A DNA stretch of 10,680 nucleotides, taken from the NCBI GenBank assembly GCA_005793785.1, contig SXPW01000091.1, positions 1 to 10,680 on the forward strand, in the 5' to 3' direction. Position numbers and translations under genes: made by a program. The notes under the pieces were generated by a model. That model made no database searches. It was not told the DNA's origin and saw only the letters and a list, made by a program, of their open reading frames with translations. Below are positions 1-6,636 of this stretch, in pieces (the first letter of the stretch is position 1; every line of letters starts with the position of its first letter). The DNA comes from Actinomycetota bacterium (GTDB lineage Bacteria; Actinomycetota; Acidimicrobiia; Acidimicrobiales; Ilumatobacteraceae).

Positions 1-120
1 CAGACACGGAGCGCTCGACAACGTGGACACCCCACGCGCAACTTCCGCGATGATTCGGTCGCGCAAGGCATTGCCGTCGAGGACGAGTGCCCCGCCCGCG
101 GTGCGCTTGCCATTGGTCAT
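1..120 (-). CDS. folD: Bifunctional methylenetetrahydrofolate dehydrogenase/cyclohydrolase, N-terminal fragment (window edge)
   Basis: Reading leftward from the ATG at 120-118 gives 40 codons that run off the window with no stop. After about 12 variable residues comes VLDGNALRDRIIAEVARGV, which matches the conserved opening of FolD proteins (LDGKxLAxxIRxEL-type). FolD interconverts methylene-, methenyl- and formyl-tetrahydrofolate in the cytoplasm using NADP. Only the first beta strand and helix are visible; the catalytic Lys and the NADP-binding fold lie outside, so the call rests on one short motif. The start has no Shine-Dalgarno sequence, but a TAGCGT hexamer ends 7 bases before the ATG, suggesting a leaderless message. 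It is divergent from the inositol phosphate synthase gene with 66 bases between the starts. Any other protein opening with an LDG-A-L-R pattern would be the alternative. Confidence 0.68.
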   Translation of the reverse strand, partial: MTNGKRTAGGALVLDGNALRDRIIAEVARGVSTLSSAPCL

Positions 121-127
121 CGCAATC

Positions 128-133
128 ACGCTA
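128..133 (-). promoter_or_regulatory. Putative -10 box of the folD-like gene
   Basis: On the minus strand TAGCGT lies 7 bases before the ATG at 120. This places the expected transcription start on or next to the start codon. No convincing -35 hexamer is seen 16-18 bases upstream, and the site rests on spacing and on its similarity to other starts in this window. Confidence 0.35.
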
Positions 134-148
134 TTCCTGCAACGCGCG

Positions 149-181
149 TAGGCTAGGAAAGCCGCGCTCGGCGCGAAGGAG
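149..181 (+). promoter_or_regulatory. Putative -10 box (149-154) and Shine-Dalgarno (176-181) of the inositol phosphate synthase gene
   Basis: TAGGCT at 149-154 fits a TANNNT -10 element. A start 6-8 bases downstream would give a leader of roughly 25 bases. AAGGAG at 176-181, five bases before the ATG at 187, is a strong Shine-Dalgarno sequence and fixes the start codon. No -35 box near TTGACA is seen. The divergent -10 hexamer of the folD-like gene is 15 bases away at 128-133, so the two promoters are close enough to be controlled together. Confidence 0.45.
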
Positions 182-186
182 CACCA

Positions 187-1524
<1,338 letters not shown>

Positions 1525-1545
1525 GCGAATACCTCGCGCGGTCGC

Positions 1546-1914
1546 ATGACACTCCCGCGACGCGTCGCCGGCTTGCGTTTCATGCTCGACGTCGTGTGCA
1601 CCGTCATCTTCGTCATCATCGGACGACGAAACCACGACGAATCCACCGATGCGGTGGGCACGCTTCGCACCGCCGCGCCCTTCCTCATTGCATTGCTCGG
1701 TGCATGGGTGGGTGCGAAGGCATGGCGAGCACCGCGCGCTCTCGCCACCGGAGTGGTGCTGTGGATCGTGACGGTCGTCGTGGGATTGGGAGTGCGACGC
1801 TTCGTGTTCGGTGATGGCACCGCAACGCCGTTCGTCATCGTCGCGACGTTGGTGCTCGGATTGCTACTCGTCGGCACCCGTCTGCCGCGTCGCCCAATCC
1901 GGCGCACGCCCTAA
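1546..1914 (+). CDS. DUF3054 family integral membrane protein
   Basis: A 122-residue, strongly hydrophobic protein with four predicted transmembrane segments at about residues 10-26, 42-60, 66-84 and 93-112, and a basic C-terminal tail (TRLPRRPIRR). The pattern LRFMLDVV, then IGRRNHDE at 25-32, a TAAPFLIALLGAW helix, a WRAPRALATGVVLW stretch and TPFVIVATLVLG is characteristic of DUF3054, found mostly in actinobacteria. The biochemical function of the family is unknown and I do not propose one. It begins 21 bases after the synthase stop. There is no Shine-Dalgarno and no -10-like hexamer at the ATG, so it is probably translated from the upstream message; Met13 is a possible later start. Its TAA stop overlaps by 4 bases the stop of the convergent toxin gene. 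Confidence 0.82.
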   Translation: MTLPRRVAGLRFMLDVVCTVIFVIIGRRNHDESTDAVGTLRTAAPFLIALLGAWVGAKAWRAPRALATGVVLWIVTVVVGLGVRRFVFGDGTATPFVIVATLVLGLLLVGTRLPRRPIRRTP

Positions 1915-2294
1915 TCAAAGACGAGGAACTTCACATTCAAGTCGTCATTGTTCGCCAATCGACGGTCACAGGTCGCCAGCGGCACGTTGAGTTGGCTCGC
2001 CAACACAACGTAGTGAGCGTCATAAGCACTCACCCGCTGGCTGAGATTCCAAAGTGCTTCTGTCAACTGATGAACCGGCAGGGCAGTCAATCGCAAACCG
2101 CGAAGAACGTCGAGAGCCTCACTCGCCTTGGCGGAATCGATCACCTTCCTCATCCGAAGTTTCTTCAGGACGGCGAAAACTTCGGCAAAGAAGAGTTCCG
2201 GAACGAAGAGTTCTTCTGACAGCTGGGGTATGGCACTACGTCCCAACTCGCTTCCAATCGCGACCTCGGCCGCAACCGAGGAATCGAGAATCAT
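1911..2294 (-). CDS. vapC: PIN-domain ribonuclease toxin, VapC type
   Basis: A 127-residue single PIN domain. The four acidic residues expected to hold the catalytic Mg2+ or Mn2+ are visible: Asp4 (MILDSS), Glu38 (FFAEV), Asp92 (SAYDAHYV) and Asp110 (ATCDRRL). VapC toxins are endoribonucleases that cut tRNA or rRNA when freed from their antitoxin. The YDAHYVVLA and TCDRRLA motifs and the length are typical of the family, and nothing suggests inactivation. The ATG overlaps the antitoxin stop in an ATGA junction (2291-2294), so the pair is translationally coupled. Locally counted GC (about 48-58% per line) is below that of the flanking genes, which fits horizontal gain. The target RNA cannot be told from the sequence. 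Confidence 0.9.
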   Translation of the reverse strand: MILDSSVAAEVAIGSELGRSAIPQLSEELFVPELFFAEVFAVLKKLRMRKVIDSAKASEALDVLRGLRLTALPVHQLTEALWNLSQRVSAYDAHYVVLASQLNVPLATCDRRLANNDDLNVKFLVFD

Positions 2295-2524
2295 TCGTCT
2301 TCGCCTCGAACTTCGCGAATAAGTTCGAGAACGAGCCCGCTGGGAATCACCGTGATGGGTCGACTCAGCAAGCGCTCACGCCATTCACGAACTTCGCCAC
2401 GCTCGAGATCACGGCGAATCAGCGAAAGGACGTACTCACCGAGTGTCAGATCCAGTTGTTCGGCACGTTCGCGAGCTCGCTCATGCAAACCGACTGGGAC
2501 GTCCTTGATTTGCATCGCCGCCAT
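2291..2524 (-). CDS. vapB: Ribbon-helix-helix antitoxin, VapB/FitA-like
   Basis: A 77-residue partner of the PIN toxin. Residues 3-10 (AMQIKDVP) form the expected DNA-contacting beta strand, followed by two helices at about 11-25 (VGLHERARERAEQLD) and 27-43 (TLGEYVLSLIRRDLERG), the plan of FitA-like ribbon-helix-helix antitoxins. The acidic tail, SGLVLELIREVRGEDE, resembles the segment that inserts into the toxin active site. Such proteins bind their own promoter, alone or with toxin, and repress it. Two tandem copies of a palindromic sequence lie just upstream at 2532-2554. The ATG at 2524 is 6 bases from a TAAGAT hexamer, so the message may be leaderless. Met4 (ATG at 2515) is a fallback start, 11 bases after GAGG. 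The gene opens 83 bases downstream of ilvD on the same strand. Confidence 0.85.
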   Translation of the reverse strand: MAAMQIKDVPVGLHERARERAEQLDLTLGEYVLSLIRRDLERGEVREWRERLLSRPITVIPSGLVLELIREVRGEDE

Positions 2525-2530
2525 GACCTC

Positions 2531-2554
2531 ATCTTAGCATGCTCTTAGCATGCT
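2531..2554 (-). promoter_or_regulatory. Antitoxin-toxin promoter with tandem palindromic operator repeats
   Basis: The 11-base unit TCTTAGCATGC occurs twice in tandem at 2532-2542 and 2543-2553 (plus strand). Each copy holds the perfect palindrome AGCATGCT (2536-2543 and 2547-2554), with centres 11 bases apart, about one helical turn. On the minus strand the -10-like TAAGAT (RC of 2531-2536) overlaps the nearer copy and ends 6 bases before the antitoxin ATG. This arrangement is what is expected for an autoregulated toxin-antitoxin promoter bound cooperatively by ribbon-helix-helix dimers. The direct repeat and palindromes are seen in the sequence; the binding is inferred. Confidence 0.65.
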
Positions 2555-2572
2555 GTTGGGCGCCAATGTTCA

Positions 2573-2604
2573 AGAGCCCTTGATCGGACGCGAAATAAGG
2601 GTCT
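2573..2604 (-). terminator. Weak hairpin downstream of ilvD, possible terminator
   Basis: In the 83-base gap between the ilvD stop and the antitoxin start, the arms AAGGG (2597-2601) and CCCTT (2577-2581) pair. They extend with TCT/AGA after a one-base bulge at 2576, enclosing a loop of 15 bases. The stem is short and is not followed by a U-run, so this is at best an imperfect terminator and may be chance. It begins 3 bases past the ilvD stop. Confidence 0.25.
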
Positions 2605-2607
2605 GAA

Positions 2608-4317
2608 TCAGCCGATGACGTTCGTGATGGCACCGGTTTCGGCACCTTGCACGAGCTTGGCGTACTTGGCGAGCACCCCACTCGTATAACGCGGCGGATT
2701 GGGTTTCCACCCGCGACGGCGTTCGGCAAGCGTCGTCTCGTCCACCTGAAGGTCCAACTTCTTCGCGTGAACGTCGATTCGAATTCGATCCCCGTCGCGC
2801 ACGAACGCAATCGGGCCGCCGTCCGCGGCCTCGGGCGCCACGTGTCCGATGCAGAAACCCCACGTGCCGCCGCTGAATCGACCATCGGTGATCAATGCAC
2901 AATCGGAGCCGCGTCCGGCACCCTTCAAGGCTCCCGTTATCGCCAGCATCTCTCGCATTCCGGGACCACCCTTGGGGCCCTCGTAACGAATCACCAACAC
3001 GGTTCCGGGAGTGATGTCGCCGGACATGATCGCGGCCATCGCACCGTCCTCGCCATCGAACACTCGCGCGACACCGTCGAACGTCATCTGATTCGTGGAA
3101 AGGCCGGCCACCTTCACCACGGCACCATTCGGGGCGAGCGAGCCGGTGAGTACGTTCAATCCGCCCGCCGCGTGAATCGGATCACCGAGCGAATGCACGA
3201 CGTCACCATCCGGCGCCGGAGGATTCAATTCGGCGAGATTCTCTGCCATGGTTCTGCCGGTGCACGTGAGCACGTCACCATGCAGGAGCCCCGCATCGAG
3301 CAAGTGCTTCATCACCACCGGTACTCCACCGATGCGATCGATGTCGGTCATGTGGTACTTTCCGCCGGGTTTGGTGTCGGCAATGTGCGGAACACGGGCT
3401 GCAATGCGGTTGAAATCGTCGAGCGACAAGGCAACTCCGGCCTCGTTGGCGATCGCCAAAAGGTGGAGCACGGCGTTGGTGCTCCCGCCGAGAGCGTTCA
3501 CGACCGCAATCGCATTCTCGAACGCCTTCTTGGTCATGATGTCGCGGGGATAGATGCCGAGTCGGAGCAAATTCACCACGGCTTCGCCTGCGCGTCTGGC
3601 GTCTACGTCGCGTCGTGAGTCGACCGCTGGTGGCGATGCGGAACCGGGCAGACTCATGCCAAGGGCCTCGGCAATGCTCGACATCGTGTTCGCGGTGAAC
3701 ATTCCACCGCATGCACCTTCACCGGGGCACGCCGCGCGTTCGATGTCGTCGACCTCCTCGCGGGACATCGTTCCGGCAGCGCACGCTCCCACGGCCTCAA
3801 ACACCGTAGTGATGTCGATGTTCTTCCCCTTGTGCACGCCGGGGAGTATCGAACCGTTGTAGACGAAGACGCTCGGCAGATTCAGTCGGGCAGCAGCCAT
3901 CAGCATGGCGGGAATGCTCTTGTCGCAACCCGCCAGACCGACGAAGCCGTCGAATCGTTCCGCGTGTACGACGGTCTCCACGCTGTCGGTGATCACCTCG
4001 CGGCTGACCAACGATGCACGCATGCCCTCGTGACCCATGCTGATGCCATCACTCACCGTGATGGTGCCAAATTCGAGAGCCACTCCGCCGCCCGCGCGCA
4101 CGCCAAGTTTGGCCTGCTCTGCAAGCCGACGCAACGACACGTTGCAGGGTGTCACTTCGTTCCACGCCGAGGCGATGCCGATCTGTGGCTTCTCCCAGTC
4201 ATCATCCCCGAGACCGACCGCCCGCAACATTGCACGGGAGGCCGCTTTTTGGAGTCCGTCGGTGACGTCGCGACTGCGCGGTTTGACATCGACGCGCGTT
4301 TCGGAACGCGAAGTCAT
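2608..4317 (-). CDS. ilvD: Dihydroxy-acid dehydratase
   Basis: A 569-residue cytoplasmic iron-sulfur enzyme that dehydrates 2,3-dihydroxy-isovalerate and 2,3-dihydroxy-3-methylvalerate to the keto acids leading to valine, isoleucine and leucine. The three expected cluster cysteines are present: Cys58 (TPCNVSL), Cys131 (GLAGCDKSIP) and Cys203 (GEGACGGMFTANTM). Lys133, beside the second, matches the position known to be carbamylated in the family. TDGRFSGGTWG at 477-487 supplies the catalytic Ser482. Length and motifs are complete, as in IlvD rather than the sugar-acid dehydratase Edd. The ATG lies 4 bases after the FTR1 stop, with no Shine-Dalgarno but a TAGCCT hexamer 6 bases upstream. It may therefore be read both from the iron-box promoter and from a leaderless start of its own. 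No other ilv gene is in view. Confidence 0.96.
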   Translation of the reverse strand: MTSRSETRVDVKPRSRDVTDGLQKAASRAMLRAVGLGDDDWEKPQIGIASAWNEVTPCNVSLRRLAEQAKLGVRAGGGVALEFGTITVSDGISMGHEGMRASLVSREVITDSVETVVHAERFDGFVGLAGCDKSIPAMLMAAARLNLPSVFVYNGSILPGVHKGKNIDITTVFEAVGACAAGTMSREEVDDIERAACPGEGACGGMFTANTMSSIAEALGMSLPGSASPPAVDSRRDVDARRAGEAVVNLLRLGIYPRDIMTKKAFENAIAVVNALGGSTNAVLHLLAIANEAGVALSLDDFNRIAARVPHIADTKPGGKYHMTDIDRIGGVPVVMKHLLDAGLLHGDVLTCTGRTMAENLAELNPPAPDGDVVHSLGDPIHAAGGLNVLTGSLAPNGAVVKVAGLSTNQMTFDGVARVFDGEDGAMAAIMSGDITPGTVLVIRYEGPKGGPGMREMLAITGALKGAGRGSDCALITDGRFSGGTWGFCIGHVAPEAADGGPIAFVRDGDRIRIDVHAKKLDLQVDETTLAERRRGWKPNPPRYTSGVLAKYAKLVQGAETGAITNVIG

Positions 4318-4321
4318 GGAG

Positions 4322-5164
4322 TCAGGCTACTTGTGCAACGTCTTTCGGTTGTTGGCTCGGTGGAGTCGTGCTTGCACCGCCACGCAGGTACACCACGAGG
4401 ACGGGAATCAGGTAGGCGAAGTAGGCGATCAGGCGAATGTTCTCCGGACTCTTGTGCCAGCCGAACAATCCGCGCATGAAGTCGTAGAAGGTTCCGCTCG
4501 CCCACACACCGCTTTCCAGCGTCCAAGCAGAGGAAACGAGCCAACCGTCCTCCCAGCCGATCAATTCACGCAACTCGTGCACTGCCTTGCCGGCGAGACC
4601 AGCGGCGAACAAGAGCAGCAGTACCGCAGTGACGTTGAAGAACGTGCGGAGGTTGAGTCGGTTTCCGCTTCGATACACCGCAAACCCGATGACGACCGCG
4701 ACAACCAGTCCGAGAAGTCCGCCGACCACGACCTGGCTGCCAGATGCACTCTCGGTCTCTGCCGACAACAGGAACAACACCGTCTCCAATCCTTCGCGGG
4801 CGACCGCTGCGAAAGCGATGATCGAGAGGGCCGAGCCCACCGACGCATCGACCTTGTCGCGCAACTCCTTGCCGAGCGAACGTGCGTGGGCGCGCATCCA
4901 GAAAATCATGTGGGTGAGAACTGCCATCGCGAACAGCGCGATGAAGCCCTCCACGGCGTATTCCACCTTCCCGTTCAATCCGTCGAGTGCCAGGAAAATG
5001 GCGATGCCGGCCACCAAGCACACGCCGATGGCAGCGACCGTGCCGGTCCACACGAATCGAGCATCCGCCCAACGATTCGTCTTCTGCAAATACGTGAGCA
5101 GGATGGCGAGAATGAGCGAGGCTTCAAGCCCCTCGCGCAGCGTGATGAGGAAACTGGATCCCAT
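4322..5164 (-). CDS. FTR1-type high-affinity iron permease (EfeU-like)
   Basis: A 280-residue membrane protein of the oxidase-dependent Fe transporter family, carrying iron across the cytoplasmic membrane. The two diagnostic REGLE motifs are at residues 10-14 (LREGLEAS) and 123-127 (AREGLETVLF), each inside a hydrophobic segment, with a further conserved VEGF at 71-74. Hydrophobic stretches fit the seven-helix plan, roughly 5-25, 40-60, 71-90, 111-134, 144-163, 175-195 and 244-261. The tail after 262 is polar. Length matches bacterial EfeU. No EfeO (periplasmic cupredoxin-like) or EfeB (peroxidase) gene is adjacent, so the permease stands alone here and I leave the symbol blank. Its promoter carries a DtxR/IdeR-type iron box and the ATG is 7 bases from the -10, with no Shine-Dalgarno. 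ilvD follows 4 bases after its stop. Confidence 0.92.
   Translation of the reverse strand: MGSSFLITLREGLEASLILAILLTYLQKTNRWADARFVWTGTVAAIGVCLVAGIAIFLALDGLNGKVEYAVEGFIALFAMAVLTHMIFWMRAHARSLGKELRDKVDASVGSALSIIAFAAVAREGLETVLFLLSAETESASGSQVVVGGLLGLVVAVVIGFAVYRSGNRLNLRTFFNVTAVLLLLFAAGLAGKAVHELRELIGWEDGWLVSSAWTLESGVWASGTFYDFMRGLFGWHKSPENIRLIAYFAYLIPVLVVYLRGGASTTPPSQQPKDVAQVA
4324..4329 (-). promoter_or_regulatory. Possible internal -10 box in front of ilvD
   Basis: TAGCCT on the minus strand spans the last codons of the FTR1 gene and ends 6 bases before the ilvD ATG. The spacing agrees with the other candidate leaderless starts here. No -35 hexamer is recognisable 16-18 bases upstream, so this is tentative. 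Confidence 0.3.
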
Positions 5165-5169
5165 GGGTG

Positions 5170-5189
5170 AAATGTTAGGCTAACCTAAC
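5170..5189. promoter_or_regulatory. DtxR/IdeR-type iron box
   Basis: TTAGGCTAACCTAA at 5175-5188 equals the last 14 bases of the IdeR/DtxR consensus as I remember it, and the 19-base span 5170-5188 agrees at 16 positions. The core is an inverted repeat, GTTAGG (5174-5179) and CCTAAC (5184-5189), around four central bases. It lies within the -35/-10 spacer and overlaps the -10 of the FTR1 promoter. A ferrous-iron-loaded DtxR-family repressor bound there would block polymerase. Regulator binding is inferred from the site and from the iron-transport gene it controls. Confidence 0.82.
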
Positions 5190-5200
5190 AAACTTGTCAA
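5172..5200 (-). promoter_or_regulatory. Strong promoter of the FTR1 gene (leaderless)
   Basis: On the minus strand TTGACA (5195-5200, a perfect -35) is followed after exactly 17 bases by TAACAT (5172-5177, a four-of-six -10). Only 7 bases lie between the -10 and the ATG at 5164, so transcription should begin on or beside the start codon. The -35 box overlaps the gatB stop codon (5197-5199), meaning the permease has its own promoter at the end of the gatCAB operon. This is the best-formed promoter in the window. Confidence 0.75.
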
Positions 5201-6636
5201 CTCGAAGCTTTGGTCTGTAAAAGCGCGGTCACAGCCTTGCCGTCGGCCTTACCCGTGGACAGTTTCATCACGGCCCCCACCAGGGCACCCATCGCCTTGT
5301 GTTCACCGGCCTTGTACTTTGCCCACGCGTCGGGATCGGCGGCAATCGCCTGGTCGACGAGTGACTCCAAGGCCCCCGAGTCCATGGCCTCGAAGCCCTT
5401 GGCCTTGGCCATGGCGAGTACGTCGCCTCCACCATTGGCGACCAACTCGGCGAGCAGCGTCTTGGCCTGGGTGGCCGTGACCTTGGCGTTCTTTTCCAAG
5501 AGGCTGAGTGCGGCCAGATCTCCGGCCGGAACTCGCGGGGTCGACGGCTCGTCGGCGAAGGCTTGTTGAACGTAGACCAGCGCCCGCGACGCGTCACCGC
5601 CCACCGTTGCCACCGCGTTGATGTAGTCGTCCTGACCACGCTCCACGACCACCGCCACAGCCTCGCTCTCGATGGCGGCGCCGGTGAGTTTCGAGAGGGC
5701 GAGTCGGCGAGCAGCGGGCAGCGGCGGCAATGCCGCACGAATGCGTTCCACCCACGCGACGTCCGGAACGAGGGGCACGAGGTCTGGTTCCAGAAAATAC
5801 CGATAGTCGTCGGCGTCCTCCTTGGTGCGCAACACGTTGGTACGCCCGGAGGCGTCGTCCCAATGCAATGTTTGTTGCTTCACGACTCCACCGCTCGAGA
5901 TGAGGTCGATTTGACGGCGCGCTTCGTATTCGATCGCGCGTCCCACCGAACGAATGGAGTTCACGTTCTTGATTTCGCACCGCGTACCGAATGGAGTCCC
6001 GGGTTTGTGCACCGACACGTTGACGTCGCAACGCATCGATCCTTCCTCCATCTTCGCGTCACTCGCACCGACGGCGAGCAGAATCGAGCGCAGTTCACTC
6101 ACATACTGCTTTGCCTGTTCGCTGGTGCGAATGTCGGGACGGGAAACGATCTCCACCAGTGGAACTCCGGCGCGATTGAAGTCGATGAGCGAATAGTCGC
6201 TGCCCTGGATACGACCTTCGGCTCCTCCGGCATGCGTCGACTTACCCGTGTCCTCCTCGAGGTGTGCGCGCTCGATGCCGATACGAACTTCACCCGGCAA
6301 CATCAGCCAGCCATCGACGTTGAGTGGCTGGTCGTACTGACTGATCTGGTACGCCTTTGGCAAATCCGGATAGAAGTAGTTCTTGCGATGGAAGGTGCAT
6401 GGTTGCACACGACAGTTGAGGGCCAGTCCGAGACGCATCGCCAACTCCACCGCATGACGATTGAGTACGGGCAATGCTCCTGGCAGACCGAGGGTGACGG
6501 GATCGATGTTGGTGTTCGGCTCGTCGCCGAAACGATTCGCACTCGCGCTGAACAGTTTGGTCTTGGTGGCGAGCTCCACGTGGACCTCGAGACCAACGAC
6601 CAACTCCCATCCGTCGATGAGCCGCTCGGTGCTCAT
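5197..6636 (-). CDS. gatB: Aspartyl/glutamyl-tRNA amidotransferase subunit B
   Basis: A 479-residue subunit that binds the misacylated tRNA and activates the acyl group with ATP, after which ammonia from GatA completes Gln-tRNA(Gln) or Asn-tRNA(Asn). Conserved features include GLEVHVEL at 15-22, FYPDLPKAYQISQYDQP at 88-104, HLEEDTGKS at 125-133 and FNRAGVPLVEIVSRPDI at 153-169. EEGSMRCDVNVS is at 197-208 and DDYRYFLEPDLVPL at 276-289. The C-terminal part from about 340 is the YqeY-like tRNA-binding region, intact to the end. I start at the ATG at 6634-6636 because it forms an ATGA overlap with gatA, has GGAG 8 bases upstream, and gives the normal family length. The frame stays open for 54 codons upstream, but those translate the gatA region and are not gatB-like. 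Confidence 0.96.
   Translation of the reverse strand: MSTERLIDGWELVVGLEVHVELATKTKLFSASANRFGDEPNTNIDPVTLGLPGALPVLNRHAVELAMRLGLALNCRVQPCTFHRKNYFYPDLPKAYQISQYDQPLNVDGWLMLPGEVRIGIERAHLEEDTGKSTHAGGAEGRIQGSDYSLIDFNRAGVPLVEIVSRPDIRTSEQAKQYVSELRSILLAVGASDAKMEEGSMRCDVNVSVHKPGTPFGTRCEIKNVNSIRSVGRAIEYEARRQIDLISSGGVVKQQTLHWDDASGRTNVLRTKEDADDYRYFLEPDLVPLVPDVAWVERIRAALPPLPAARRLALSKLTGAAIESEAVAVVVERGQDDYINAVATVGGDASRALVYVQQAFADEPSTPRVPAGDLAALSLLEKNAKVTATQAKTLLAELVANGGGDVLAMAKAKGFEAMDSGALESLVDQAIAADPDAWAKYKAGEHKAMGALVGAVMKLSTGKADGKAVTALLQTKASS

Noticed and set aside
2573..2604. A strong Rho-independent terminator after ilvD
   Set aside because: The stem is only five pairs before a bulge and no U-run follows, so it is listed only as a weak hairpin.
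2647..3618. A 323-codon plus-strand open frame inside ilvD
   Set aside because: It lies opposite a complete dihydroxy-acid dehydratase with all key residues, and its own translation shows low-complexity antisense composition.
4037..5170. A 377-codon plus-strand open frame spanning FTR1 and part of ilvD
   Set aside because: It crosses two well-supported genes on the other strand and resembles no protein I recognise.
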